Shown one piece after another: positions 23,702-36,935 of a stretch of 64,000 nt of DNA. Source of the DNA: Taxillus chinensis (lineage: Eukaryota > Streptophyta > Magnoliopsida > Santalales > Loranthaceae); contig CM042086.1 in the NCBI GenBank assembly GCA_023512835.1, positions 21,335,029-21,399,028 on the forward strand, in the 5' to 3' direction. Under the pieces are notes generated by a model that was not told where the DNA came from, searched no databases, and was given only the letters and a program-made list of their open reading frames with translations. Made by a program: the position numbers and the translations under genes. Position 1 is the first letter of the stretch. Each line of letters opens with the position of its first letter.

Positions 23702-24316
23702 GAGGTTAGTTAGTTCATTCAGTCGTCATTTGTCTCATATATATGGTGCATTATAAATTCTTTTAGCTTTCTAATTACCTGCATGGGAATCAATTTTTTT
23801 TGGTATCGAAGGATGCTTTAAATCATCTGCTAGTGCGAGTAGTTGAGAGTTATGTATTGCAGAAGGCAACATTTTTCCAGGGCCTTTTTTCATTTTCCCT
23901 GGGAATCCATCCACTTGATGTACATGTCAACAGCAATAGGGTACATTTTGTAATTTTTGTATGCAATAATTGTTGCTGTCTATCTGTTGATTGCATGTTT
24001 AAGATTACTCGTGAGATTAGGCAAGTACAGTGAAGTGGCAAGTCCCCAATGATTTGGTCATCCGTTCATTTCAGCAGTTGAATTGGAACACGCAAATGGG
24101 TTTTTCGTTTGGTGTGTAGTGGATTATAACACTGCAAAAAATGTTCCTCAGTCACCCATTGTTGAAGGAAAAAAAAGATTATAATTCATGGATATTATTA
24201 GAATGGAATGAATATGTTTTATGTGACAGCAGTTTTGTTTTTCCTCTTTGATTATCATGGAATCATAATTTCACATTTTAAAAAAACTCGCATTTCTCTT
24301 GGAAAGAGATGTAAAT
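23702..24316 (+). other. AP5B1 3' flank, no further gene seen
   Basis: The T-rich stretch after the stop could hold the 3' UTR. An open frame at 23800-24033 has no family resemblance. No clear polyadenylation site could be singled out. Confidence 0.4.
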
Positions 24317-25310
24317 TAGAAGAGGGATGCTTATAGCCCTCAAAAGGCTAAACACACTCTCATTGTAAAATGACCAAATTGTTCATATGTAAAATGAGTA
24401 AAATATCTTTTTTAAAAACAAGATTAAAAATTTGCATAAATCATTTCATTTACCATCTTAAAAATTAAAATCTTATTATCGCGGACAATTCCTTCTCTCC
24501 TGTAAATAAATCCGAATTCTAAAACTTAGTTCTCAAATAACCTATCAACGGAAAGCGATAAAAGAAATGAGAGGAGTTTTTCAATATGAAGGTACTTCTA
24601 GATCTCGATCTATCTTGTCTTGAAGTAATATTACTACCTTTAATGTAAAGGTACTTTGAGATCTTAAATTGTCTTGTCTCGAAGTAATATTGCTGCCATT
24701 AATGTGAAGGTATTTTGAGATCTCAAACTCCTAATTTCGAAGTAACTCTGTCACGAACACTTCATACTTGGCTTATTCATTATAAAGGGTAATTCAAGAT
24801 CTAGAACTGTCTCGTCTTGAAGTAACTCTATCACGAGATACAAACTTTTGACTTAAATCGAAGTAATCTAGTACACAATGATTCGATATGTCATCAACAC
24901 ATCTTGTTACACCACCAGCAATACTTGTTACATCATTTGTGTTTCTTATGGTATTAACATTGCTTGTTATGTCATAAGCAATTTTTATAGTATTGCAGCT
25001 ATAAGCGCTACTTGTTATGTCACTAGAGATGCTTGTTATATCATCGACAATTATAGAACGAACCCTAACTTTATTCTTCAATGACAATTTGCACCCTAAA
25101 TACGTTTTGTTTGATTTTATACCGATACGACATAAAACATAAACAAATGACAAATTTGAACCAAGGAAGAAGAAAAAAGGAAGCCGTTGGAACAAGAAAA
25201 AAGGAGGTGGATATGTTAATTATTAAGGTAAATAAGTAATTTATAGTTTATATTAAATGATTTTTTTAAAGTGGTTGTGTTTAGTATTATGATGGGTGTG
25301 AATATCCCCA
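24317..25310. mobile_element. Possible TIR element, repeat-rich (about 1 kb)
   Basis: The left end GGGATGCTTATAGCCC...GGCTAAACACACT and the reverse complement of the right end GGGGATATTCACACCC...ACTAAACACAAC are similar over about 35 bases. No clean target duplication was found. Inside are two degenerate tandem arrays, one of about 62-bp units at 24585-24840 (GGTACTT...GAGATCT...CTTGTCTCGAAGTAA) and one of about 27-bp units at 24890-25060 (CTTGTTATGTCAT). Confidence 0.45.
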
Positions 25311-26065
25311 TTTTCCAATAAAACCAACACATGGTCACTTGCCTCTTGTGCTATAAAAATAAGTTTAATTTCTACCCCTATTGTGGGTAAAAAATCTGTA
25401 AGGTAGTTAGTTGACCTGATTAAAATTTTAACAAGTATGATTGGGGAAAATATTTTTTATGGGTATAAATCTTCTCATGAACGTTACTCACTCACACGGA
25501 GTTGATGTATTTATATGGAGCTTTTAAATTCACTTATTTTCTTTAAAAAGAATCTTTGTTCATACTTTTTTATGCCAAGACAAGAGAATGTCATTAATAA
25601 CAATTTTGAATGTATTGGTTTTCTATTTTAAACCATAACATCATAGAAATAAAATTATACTTATTAGGCCATATGAGCACTCTACATTTATATATATTTT
25701 TATCTCTAAATCTTTAATGTTAAATTTTTTTATCACATGGGACTAAACATGTAAATATTAAATGTATTGTGCTATGTTTGATTAAATATAAATTAAGTGA
25801 TATAATTAAGATTTAAAATAAGGCCTAAATATATAATTATCATAGAATTAATGTGTAGATATCAAAATAATATATTTAATTTGATAAGGGACCAAATTAG
25901 AAATAACAACTTTATATATAGGATTGTGAACCCCATCTTACATGATGTGTTGTTAGGTCTATCCTCCCATTAACACAAATCCATTGAAAACTATGGTTCA
26001 TAAATTCATGTTAATTTAGAGATCATAATCTGTTGATTAAACTTCAACAATGAATTTAGATATGT
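25311..26065. other. AT-rich intergenic DNA
   Basis: No frame, RNA gene or repeat boundary was recognised. Confidence 0.5.
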
Positions 26066-28030
26066 TTTTATCACGCTCCCAAATTCCAAAGAACCTAGAA
26101 CTAGGAATGTAATTTCCTTATGCCTACACTTGAAATGTAAAATGATTGGTTACAAACATTAAAAGAGATTACATTATGGGTGTTGTCTTAAAGATGAGAC
26201 ACCGAAGGTAATCCTATATTTACCAATAGAAACATAATGTTGATAAACATCTCAAGCAACAAGTAATGATAAACATTCATTACATTACAATTGATATTCA
26301 ATTCCATACAACTTTCCACGAACTCTTATTTAGGACCAAAACAAATAAAATCAATAAAATTAAAAGAATAATATATCAAGGTGTGGAGAGTATCCTCCTA
26401 TAAGGAAAATACCTCAACTAGTCTCTGATAACACCAAAAAGGCAAACAATAAAGTGGAGTGAGCTATAAACTTAGAAGTGACACATAACTCCATACCACC
26501 CTACTATGCAAACACTTCTAAATATTGCATGCTCAATGTATCAATGTTAATGTAGTGTTATCCAACTATTAAGGTTCTTATTATAAATCATCAGGACTTA
26601 GTACGCCCATAAACACAATCAATGATTAAATAGTTCACTAGCTTAAAGCACTCGGTCCTATCATAATCAACTCATCACCATCTCAAGCCTTGGCTTGTCA
26701 ATCTGAACCCAACAGTACACCAACACAGACCTCAGTCTGTCAATAACCTTCATGTCACTAGCTCAGGAGCCTTTGCCACTTGTCCAAATCAATCACACCA
26801 TATGGACCCAAAAGCCCCACAAATAACCATACAAAATTAGTACACATGTACAAACTAAGCCCAACACAAGGAAAACATATTATAACATCATGGGGTCCCC
26901 ATGGGGATTCCCAAAATACCAACATAACTTAATTGGGCTTTAGTTTTGCCAACAGGCATAACTCGAACTCTCAAGCTCAAGACACGACAAAATCATCACA
27001 TAACATCAAAATAGGGTCACAATCATCATCATACAAGTCTTACACAACATAAATGGAGGTTCCAACAGCTAAAACAGGTTAAAAGGGTCCTGTTGGCCAT
27101 CTGCTCGATGTTGACCTGCTTGATGCTGCTCAATACCCCTACTCGATACCCTTGCTTGAATTGCTCGAAACCCATGTGCCCATGTCCTTGCTCGACACTC
27201 CCTTGCTCGATTACCTTGTTCGATGACGTGCTCAGCGCTCCACATTGAGCCTTGAGCATCGAGCATCGAGTGAGTGTCTAGTGTTCTTCCTCCCGATGAT
27301 TTATAGGTAACAAACTCCCAATCCACTTCCCATACCCAATTTCTCAACCAGTAACATTGAAAATAGGTACTACAAGGACATATACAAATTAGATGACCCC
27401 CAAATCGAATCAAACACCTCATATAACCAATCTTATACAATTTTTTAAACTAAATTAGGGTTTATACCCCAACATACGCTCAAACTCAGATATAAACATA
27501 TTTTGTACATCAATTAGTTGTTTTACATGAAATTCATACGGACAAGCTAGTTTCAACATTTGTAATCTATATTATCTATTTCGTTATATAACCCCAAATT
27601 TATAAAACCTCTATTTCATAGGGTTCATTCTACATGTTCATTATCCTCTCAATTATGTTGTTATATTATAGATACAGAGTAAAATCACTTACTTGGATTG
27701 ATTCTCAAAGGTTGATGCGTCCCCAAATCGTTGAATTTTCAACCCTCTCTTGCTCTTCTTCCTCTCCTTCTCACCAAACACAGTAACACACCAACCAAAA
27801 CATATCCCTCATAACCTCCTTTATTCACTATTATATATATTTTTGTTTTATTTACCTTATTTTTATCTTTTCTTTATTTTATAATATCAGAAATTAACTT
27901 CGAGGGCCCGAGCTCTACATTGGGCTTAGTTATACTTAAAACACTTGGATCAATGACCATATCACCGTTTATATATTCTCATCCTCAAATAATGGCTAAC
28001 TTAAAATACTACCCAAAATATTGGTTTATA
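26066..28030 (-). mobile_element. Antisense LTR related to the 5759-8024 solo LTR
   Basis: The left end ATCACGCTCCCAAATTCCA corresponds to the GTCACGCCCCCGAATTCCA of the solo LTR. The next 120 bases match in outline (AGAACCTAGAACTAGG, GGGTGTTGTCTTAAA). The right end has ACTACCCAAAATA, as at 8000. A tract rich in CTCGA strings lies at 27100-27290. No internal region or partner LTR is seen. Confidence 0.65.
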
Positions 28031-28693
28031 CAACATCCCATTTAATGTTTTTAGATCAAACAATCTATTAGAAAATAAATATCTTTTGTGTGTGTGTGTG
28101 TGCGTGCATGTGTGTGTCCATATATTATTCTTGGTTTTATTGAGACAATATAACATGCCTACAATTAAATATGATGTTTGCAAATTAATGAATTTATGAC
28201 CTTGTTGCTTGAGTTCTTCGACATACTATGTAGAATGTATACATTTTGACATGTTTTTTTTCTTTTAATTGCTTTAAATTGAGACATAGATAGATATTAT
28301 AGAGAAAGTGGTGCTGCTCATTCATTGATAAAGTGGATTATGTTGTTTGATATTAATTGTGTGACTATAGTAAGAGCATTCACATCATGTACTCTATAAT
28401 GATATTTTATGTATAATTTTGGGTTGAGTTTTAAAGTTTCGTTAAAAATAAGTCTATATCAGGTTCTACTAAATAAAATTTAGGAATAGATATTTGAGTG
28501 TGAATCTCTATATTTAGAGAATCACTGTTCATATTTCAAAATAGAAATAGAAAATAAAATATATAAAATAATATACTATTTATATCCCAAAATAGAGATA
28601 AAGAATATAAATATGATATGAATGACCCAAGTCTTTAATTTGGTAGGGGCTATGATGGCTAGAACACTTCAGATAGATATGAGAGAGGACAAA
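28031..28693. other. AT-rich DNA with a TG microsatellite
   Basis: A TG run lies at about 28087-28118. A MITE-like end (GAGCATTCACATC, 28377) has no partner. No gene is seen. Confidence 0.45.
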
Positions 28694-29056
28694 ATTAAAT
28701 AAAGCAATCCATCATTATAAATGGACTAATTAAAGTAGGATATTGCTAAAGTAATATTTACTGTGTAGATTATTCGTGAGGAATGTTGAATGTTTGTGAG
28801 TAGTAAATCTTTTTATGATTAAATAAAGCAATCCATCATTATAAATGGACTAATTAAAGTGGGATATTGTTAAAGTGACATCTCTTGTATAAATTATTCG
28901 CGAAGTATGTTGAATGTTTGTGAGTAGTAAATCTTTTTATGATTAAATAAAGCAATCCATCATTATAAATGGACTAATTAAAGTGGGATATTGTTAAAGT
29001 GACATCTCTTGTATAAATTATTCGCGAAGTATGTTGAATGTTTGTGAGTATGTAAA
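28694..29056. repeat. 124-bp tandem repeat, three copies
   Basis: Copies begin with ATTAAATAAAGCAATCC at 28694, 28818 and 28942. Copies two and three are nearly identical until the third ends early; copy one differs at several bases (for example TATTTACTGTGTAG against CATCTCTTGTATAA). The similarity of the last two implies a recent duplication. Confidence 0.9.
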
Positions 29057-29588
29057 TTTATGTGAGTATTAACTAACCCAAATAAATGTTTAATATTCGA
29101 CCAAATTGTATACACACTTGTGATAATAAACATGTAATAATTATAATGTTTTATCACATGTAAATAATAAATCGATTCAAATATAAATTTATTATTTGAC
29201 ATGAGTTATTGTTAATTTTTGATTACTACAATGAGAGTACTATTTATAATTAATAGTACTATATAAAGACTTGATATTAACGTTGTGTTAAATATCTTGA
29301 TATAAGACTTACCATTATTGACTTTGTTAATTATGATATTTGGTTATTAATGTAAGCACATTGGATGTTTTATTTTCCTTTTAGCCAAGGTTTTTATTAT
29401 ATTTGCTAATGTCAACTCAATACTCATGCTCAATAAGGTTAACTTTTAGGATTGAAAATAGAATATAGAAATTGTTCTTGACTGCATGGATCTAGACATC
29501 GCACTTCAGTGTGAGCCTTCAGCTTCTCTTTTGGACACAACTTTTTCTTATGCTTACAAGAACCTCGAGATTTGGGATCGCTTATATC
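29057..29588. other. AT-rich intergenic DNA
   Basis: No gene or element border was recognised. Confidence 0.45.
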
Positions 29589-31165
29589 ACACCTCCAACT
29601 CCAAGAAACCTGAAACCGGGAATGTGACTACCCCAAGCTCGCACACGAAGGCAAGGAGCTAGTGACTAGCACCAAAAGAGGCTCACACAGTGGGTGTTGC
29701 CTTAAATGCACATGTATAATTATATAACATGAGTATTCATGTACATTCCAATGATATGCAACTAAAATAACAATGTTGATCACATAACACATAAGTATCA
29801 TGCCAATCAACTCATACCGAAAATCAAGAGAAAGTTCTCAACAATACAACGACCGCGGACCCATATCCGGGTAGAAAGAAAATAATAATGCAAAATGATA
29901 AGTCAATTAGAGGATAAACAAGGGAAATTCCCTACATCAATGGGGTTTAGTCTGCTCAACAATGAATCTGATGGCTACCCCCTATCGGAACTTGAAAAGA
30001 CATGATAACGATGTAGGGTGAGTACAAATGCCTAGTAGGTGACCTACAACTCTACACCATCCTACCAAGACTGACATTTAGAACTATATGTTCAATGTAT
30101 GCATGTGCTAGTGTAGTGTCCTATGGAATACGAATGAATTCACAATAGTTCATAATAATCATAAATACATCAATCACTGTTACAAAAAAATCAAGCCAAC
30201 ACACAGCAAGGCTCTTATAGCCTGCCGGCCAAATGTGGGAATGCAGCACCATGACTGCCACATATGGGACCTCACGCAATTAACCAACCATACAGGAGAC
30301 CTCAGCCTCTAGCTAGCCTTATATGAGACCTCGGTTAACCCACCAATCAAACTAACAAAAACATCAACATCCATGCCTATGAATGTCATGAGATTCTAAA
30401 CCCATAATAATATTCATACTAATTAACATTTCATGCTAAGTAAATAACAATATTCCATACTTAGAAAAAGGCATAAGGATTTATTTTATACACGAAACAT
30501 GGGTTTTCAACAACACTGCCAACTGCTCGAGCCTCTACTCGGCGCTTGATGCTCGAAAATACTCGATGCTCTACTCGATAGTCCCTAGGCTTCAAACTAC
30601 TCACAACCTATTGCTCAAAGCACCCTGCTCGAAGCTCCAACTTTGAGCTTGCTTGATGCTCTACCTAACTTGACACTCCCGCTCAAAACAATGCTCGATG
30701 CCTTGCTCGAGCCTAGCTTGACACTAGAGCCTCGAACAAGCATCTAGCTGTTTGCTAGACTTTGATGCATTCATCCTGGGTTCGCTCCATTGCCCGGTTC
30801 ATCCCTTTTCAAGCATGCATATACCCATAAAAGACTTTAAGGCTTAAGAGAAGTAACAACAAGATTAAAGCCAACAACTATGATTCATAATCCCCAATAA
30901 CCCTAAATCCTACCACCTAGGGTTCAGACTCTTACCCAAGGCTAGAAGATAGCAACATATAGAAGATACAAAAGTTAGAATCACCAACTTGGAATTTACG
31001 AATTGAATTAACCTAAAAACCAAACTCCAAGCTCTAATTCTAGCTTTTCTCTCTCTCTCTCTAATTACCTAATTACCATCAAAATGCTCATACTACTAAA
31101 GAATACTATTCAAATAATGTTATTCACTAAGAACTATCTCATTGACCAACCTACTCCCTCGGATC
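29589..31165 (-). mobile_element. Antisense LTR copy of the same broad family
   Basis: The left end ATCACACCTCCAACTCC...GAAACCTGAAACCGGG matches the solo LTR start, followed by GCTAGTGACTAGCACC, as at 5830-5850. The GGGACC/GGTTAACC block at 30220-30350 matches 10985-11110. A CTCGA-rich tract is at 30520-30740 and a CT-rich leader at about 31045. The right border is unclear. Confidence 0.65.
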
Positions 31166-31189
31166 ATTTAATTATTTAGTTTAACTTTT

Positions 31190-31915
31190 TTTTTTGCGGG
31201 AACAAAGTTGACGTATTTTACCCTCTTTTTTATTAAGAAATATTTTATTATTATCATTACAAAGTGGGGGAAGAGGTTTAGCGTCGCGTTGTCTAGGGCC
31301 AGTTGTCGGCGGCGACTGGTCCTCTCGGAGGCATCGCCGGTGGAGATCGGTATAAAAATTATATGCACCAACACGACATTGAGAGGCTTGGGCTCATCCC
31401 TGCCCGAACCACCATTCTTGTCACCACCAGCAATAGCTTTATGTCCCAAGGTTGGAGTTGAAGGGAGAGGACATGTTAGCAACGATTCTCTTGTACGCAT
31501 GGAATGGAACAACACCACCAAGTGCGCCCACCCCTCCCTTGCCCATGTACTCCATTAACATACAGAGCCCATCGCCGCCGTCGAGAGAAGCACCAATTTG
31601 AGACGAGCTCAACTGAGCACAAAGTCGCCGCCGAGAACATCCATTCTTGGATGCGAAAATCTGCTCCCCTGCTGGGATGGTAGGCCATTCTTAGGTGGGA
31701 AGGTGCAGGAAATGTTGGGGAGACTCTGGAATTTGGGTAGAGGAGTCGATGCTTTCCACGTCGTGGTCTCCGATTACATCATATGGTTTCCTTTTGGTGT
31801 CGCGGGGGTCGAAACAATGGGGTGGTTTGAGTGGTCCCGTAGGAATGGAAATCATTGTGGTCACCATGGAGCGGTCAGCGGCCGCATCTTGTTTGATGAA
31901 GCTCAGTAATTTTTG
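31190..31915 (-). pseudogene. Unrecognised GC-rich, coding-like segment, possibly a retrocopy
   Basis: Base composition rises sharply against AT-rich flanks. On the minus strand several frames (31948-31691, 31688-31476, 31521-31168) look codon-like but none is long, suggesting a decayed gene. A short A-run on the minus strand (T-run at about 31183-31193) follows its low end, as expected for a poly(A) tail. I do not recognise the protein. Confidence 0.3.
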
Positions 31916-33392
31916 TTTTTGAGAAAATCTAAAATCTCGTAATTTCAAAAATATTCCTTCAACTTAAAAAAAGTCACGTCGTTCATACATTCAATATCTC
32001 AATATCTGTTTATATCATACGCTCCATGTTTATGTTATCGAGCAAATTATCTTGTGATATATTATGTTATCAAGCAAATTATTCTTTTATCAAGCAATCA
32101 ACAGTTTAAACAGTTCTTTCCTGTAATTAGCCATCTAAATCCAATCCTCAAAGGATTAGACAGTTCACTCACACGATATATATTTTTGTTATCCATCACT
32201 CACATTTCCACCCTGTTTATTGAATAGCTAACTTATAATAATTAAATTCTTACGTGATATGAATTTCTTCCAACATTTACATTTCAAGTATTTTATTTAT
32301 CGAGTAATTAATTTATTTAAATTTTTGCTCTATGTAAGATATGGAGCTTGAGTATTCTATTTATCAAGCAACTAATTTGAACTCTTCTTGATATGAAAAA
32401 ATATTAAGCATTTAGCATTTTGAGCATCTAAGCCATTTTTAAGTCAAAGACGAGATGCAAAGAAATCAAAGTCAAGAGTAGATTTGGAAATTATAGGAGT
32501 TTATTAATAAACGAGTTTGTGTTATTTGCAAATTGAATGTAATTACAATTTACAAATAATACGTTTTTTTTTCTTTAAAAACAGAGATAAGAGGTATATT
32601 TACATGATATGCCCTTAGTATTTTTGTTTTTACTTTGAAACCAACCTGTCATTTTTAGGAATTATCCTACACAGTGAATTTATGACACATTTGGGTAGTT
32701 GCTGGGTCGAGCTATTATTAATCAATCGAAATGCGTCCCGCGGCGCAAAACATAAGGAATTAAAGCCTGAATGCATACATCTAGTAAACTGTAGGGACCA
32801 AAGTGAAAGTTTTCTTTAAAAAAAAAAACATTTAATTTTTCGGAACAGTCTGGACTGGACTAGAGAAGAAGCGTGTTGGTCACAGACCTCGTTTTCAGCT
32901 CTTTTCCATCCCTCGTTTCGATAGTCACAGACCTGCGCTGTTGGTCAGCTCCCTCTCTCGCTCTTAAAATTTGTTGTACTAATTTCTAGAATGTTTACTA
33001 TTTTGTTCTTCAAATTCGTGTTCTGTGCTCTAATCTTATTGTGGTTTTTTTTATTGGTTCTGCTCTGTGTTTGCTAGCTTTCGCAAGTTTTTAAATTCTC
33101 ATTTGACGTGCTTTGTTTATCTCCACATATTCATACATCAAACTTCTTGAATCTTTACACACACGCACACACACAATTTTTTAAATCATCATCTTTTGCA
33201 CTACTTACCTGGATAAGTAACCTACCAAGAATAAAAACGTATTTAAGTTCTAATCTGATCAACTTTCGTCCAAATTCTCCTACCTTGAAAAATGAAAATC
33301 TCCTAACCTCACTCATTAAAATGAGTAAAAACTTATGGGAATCATATAATATCATACCAAATGAAACAAAAAGCCGTACTTAATTCAGTACC
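31916..33392. other. Intergenic DNA; possible leader exon near 32870-32970
   Basis: Mostly AT-rich. The segment 32870-32970 is pyrimidine-rich and less AT-rich, repeats TCACAGACCT, and could be a 5' UTR exon of a gene to the right (the small gene at 38272 has an intron acceptor just before its ATG). A CA microsatellite is at 33160-33177. Confidence 0.25.
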
Positions 33393-36300
33393 TTGCACCC
33401 TCTTCCATATGCTGGTTGCTTAAATCAAGTTCAGCAAGCAACTCTCCCAGTGGCACATCCTTCCCATCAGTCGTGGAAGCTCTTTCTGACGGCTTATGAT
33501 TCTTTCTTAATGACGGTACAACAACATTTATTTTGGGACCTCAAGTCTGGATTTTCATCATAACTCTTTTTTAATCAAGACAGCATCAGGCAGGGCAAAG
33601 CCTCTGTAGTTTTCCAAGTCATTATCATTCCAGTTAGTTGAATACAAATCATAATCGAGGGCATAGAGCCCCCATGTTTCAAAATTCGGCCCAAATGTGT
33701 TCTTAGGGAGGAAATCTGGTCATTCTTCCTGAAATCTGATGCATGAGCCACTTGGCATCGGCTAACATGTAATTGGAGTCACCAACATGGATTTCCAAGG
33801 AAAGTCTCCACTTCCAAATTCCAATACGATGTACTCCACAAGCTGCCTGCTAGAAAGTAGAGACTTAAGTGGGGCATGCCAAAGGCCCAGTACTGGTTTG
33901 CATCAAGGATGCCGTGCCTCAGAGTAAAATGATCTACTGAATTGATGTGATTGCTAACTTTGGTGCAAATAACATGTGGACCAAGATTTCCTAGACTATT
34001 TGCAACTTTTTGTGGTAGCAATATGTCTCAAGTGAGAAAGTAAACTTATGATCGACCTTGCTGCTCCTTAAATCCCAAGGAATCAGTTTTTTTATTTTTT
34101 TTTATAAGTAAGTGAATTTTATTAAGAAATCAAGCACACAAGGAGTGCACAAAAAAGAGAATACAAAAAGAACATGGGTAAAAAATCCAGCTCAAAAGGA
34201 ACAAACATAAATAACATCTAAAATAGAAGTGAGACGAAAATGTCCAAATCCAGTCAAACAATCCCAAAGGCACCGGAGAAAACAAAGTTGAAGCTCATCC
34301 AAGCGGCGTTCACAACCTTGAAAGAGGCGAGCATTTCGCTCCCGCCAGAGACACCAGATAATGCAATGAGGAATAGGGCGCTAGACTGCAGACGTTCTGC
34401 CCACCCGCCCCAGTAAGGAGGAAAAAAGCCCATAAACACTGTGAGGCATCACCCAAGACAGACCAAACAGCCCCAGGATGAAATCCCAAAGAAATCGGAC
34501 AACAAGACAATGAAGGAGAAGGTGGTCCACGGACTCCCCAGCTGCCTTACACATATAACACCAATTAGGAATCATCATCCCAGGCCGACGCAGGTTATCC
34601 GCAGTCAAAATCCGCCCCAAAACCGTCGACCAAGTAAAGAAAGCCAGCCGCGGAAAAACCGAAGCCTTCCAAACACTCTTCCATGGGAAGCACCCCAAAA
34701 AAATAGGCAATCAAGCCGTATAAAAAGACCACACACAAAAGCCCTGAGCCCGAGCAGGACGCCAACATAAATGGTCCGGACAACCGCAACGCAAGGGGGC
34801 AGAATACAACATCGCAAAGAAAGAAGCAAAAGCCTCCAACTCTCAATCCTGGGCGAGCCGAGAAAAGGTAACCTCCCACTGTATTCCGAAACCATGATCC
34901 AAATAGAAATCAGATACAAAGCCCTCACGAACAGTAGCAAGGCGAAACAACCCAGGATAAGCCAATTTCAAGGGCACATCCAAACACCATGCATCCTCCC
35001 AGAAGGGAATGAAAGAGCCATCACTCACCTCAAAAGCCACGAATGGAGCAAAGGACCGCCAACCAGACCGAATAAACTGCCATGAGGACCACGAGGGGGA
35101 TTAGAGGTCCAACCACCTCCTAAGGCCCCATATTTGGCCACAATGAGTCGCTGCCAAAGAGAGTCATGCTCTACACCAAACTGCCATAACTAGTTCCCAA
35201 GCAGGGCCTCGTTGAAGGTCTGAATACGACGAATAGCCAACCCACCATAAGAGAGAGGACGGCAAATGGAAGCCTAACTCACCAAAGGATACTTATGCGC
35301 CGTTTGCGAGGAACCCCAAAGGAATTGCCGCTGAATCCGCTTGATGGGAGCAGCAATGGCAGCAGGGACGAGAAAGAGGGACATGAAGTACGTGGGCAAG
35401 CTGGATAAGTACTTTTAAGCAAAGTAAGTTTGCCTCTGGTAGAAAGATATAACCTCTTCCACCCAGCCAAACGCCGCTCCAAAGAAGCAATCATTGGGGC
35501 CCAAATAGAAGACGATTTGAACCGAGCGCCCAACGGAAGACCCAAATAAGTCAAAGGCAAAGTGGAGAGCCTGTAGCCAAGGATTCCTACCAACGCCGTT
35601 GCATTAGGGACCTCGCCCACCGGAACCAATGCAGATTTACCCAAATTAATCCTCAACCCAGACGTAGCCTCAAATCACACTAGAACAACCCGCAAGTGAA
35701 ATAAATGCAAGGGATCAGGCTCACAAAAAATAAGAGTGTCGTCCGCAAAGAGCAAGTGAGAGAGAATCATGGGATCATGCCCAACAGTGCCAACCGAGAA
35801 ACCCGAAAGCAGACCACAAGCCAGAGCCCGATCAAGTAAGTGGCTAAAAGCCTCCATCACAATAACAAACAACAAAGGAGAAAGAGGATCCCCTTGCCGG
35901 AGCCCACGAGAACTAGAAAAGAAATTACCCGAGAAGCCGTTCACCAACACCGAGTACCGAGCTGACGACACAAAAAACAATCCACCGCCGCCATGTAGGA
36001 GAAAACCCACACCACTCAAGAAGATACAACAGAAAGCCCCAATTAACATAGTCATAAGCCTTTTCATTGTTGAGCTTACACAAAACCCCGGGGGCGGCAG
36101 CGTGAAGCCGGGAATCAATACATTCGTTGGCAATAAAGACCGAGTCCAAAATCTGCCGCTCACAAACAAAAGCACTCTGCGAAGGAGAAATAACTTTCCC
36201 TCACACACCTTTCAACCGGACAGCCAAGAGCTTTGCAATAATTTTACACATGCTACTAGTGAGGCTAATAGGACGAAAATCCTTCACCTCCTCTCGAGGC

Positions 36301-36935
36301 TTCTTGGGGATGAGGGCAATAAAAATAGCATTAACGCTCCGTGCAACTTTGTGGCAAGGAGTCAGTCATTTGTCTTCTTGATTCTTAATTGGGGGAACTT
36401 TGTCGATAAAATCGTCAAACTTCTGACCATGGCTCCAGCTAGCAAACCAGAAATCAATACAATGAATTATCTGTTTGGTCCTGATATCCTTGGCTGCAGC
36501 ATCATACAAAAAGAAAAAAGAATGTTCTTATGTCAGAAACATGCGGCGGCAGCTGCACAAAAGCCCCCATTGTTCTTGGCTTGCCAGAACTCCAGAACAA
36601 GATTCACACATCTGTTCTAGCACATCATACTCACAACATAAGCTTCTTCGAGTGCTGTATTGAAGGCTTGCTTCTGGACCTTTACCTTCACCTTAAGCCT
36701 TTTGGAATTTGGAGTGTGGTTCAGTCCAAACAAAATCCGCTTGAACCAATCGTACGCCTTTGCCCTTCAATGACAGTTTGTTCAGACAGAAAACTAACAG
36801 TTCCTTTGAATCTAATGGTGCTTAGTCCACGACTTTGGTGGTTGCAACCGGGTAATCCGTCAGAGTACCACATTTACAACGCAAGACACCTCTGATGGTC
36901 TGATGTGCAGTAAACATGCCAGCTTGATGGGCCAC
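33393..36935 (-). pseudogene. NMD3: NMD3 (60S ribosome export adaptor) pseudogene, split by a LINE
   Basis: NMD3 links the nascent 60S subunit to the CRM1 exportin. On the minus strand the 36935-36366 part reads GMFTAHQTI and VLRCKCG (the N-terminal Cys motif), then VWTEPHSK, CESC, and FWFASWSHGQKF. After the LINE, 34075-33393 reads LGNLGPHVICTKV, TLRHGILDANQYW, RQLVEYIV, YALDYDLYS, and a C-terminal LxELLAELDLS. The order matches plant NMD3 from start to end. The expected start codon is GTG (36935-36933), frames shift often, the central part is shortened, and stops are present. No introns are visible within the coding part. A splice-acceptor-like CTTTACCAG lies just before the start, hinting at a genomic duplicate rather than a processed copy; this is inference. 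Confidence 0.85.
34087..36354 (-). mobile_element. 5'-truncated L1-type LINE inserted in the NMD3 pseudogene
   Basis: Minus-strand reading gives [20 protein letters not shown] near 36320, then SRGLRQGDPLSPLLFVIVME and the catalytic FADDT at 35749-35735, LTYLGLPLGA near 35540, and a zinc-binding C-terminus with CYMCKAAGESVDHLLLHC near 34550. Several frameshifts and stops are present, and no endonuclease domain remains. The 3' end is A-rich (T-run at 34087-34110 on the plus strand). The 11-bp duplication CAAGGAATCAG (34076-34086) / CAAGGAGTCAG (36355-36365), with one mismatch, defines the insertion. A related LINE fragment is in AP5B1 intron 1. Confidence 0.9.

Noticed and set aside
28694..29056. 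CRISPR-like array
   Set aside because: The 124-bp units are contiguous tandem copies with no spacers, in a plant genome.
35769..36620. 283-codon plus-strand frame across the LINE and NMD3 remnant
   Set aside because: Opposite strand to a recognisable reverse transcriptase; no family match.
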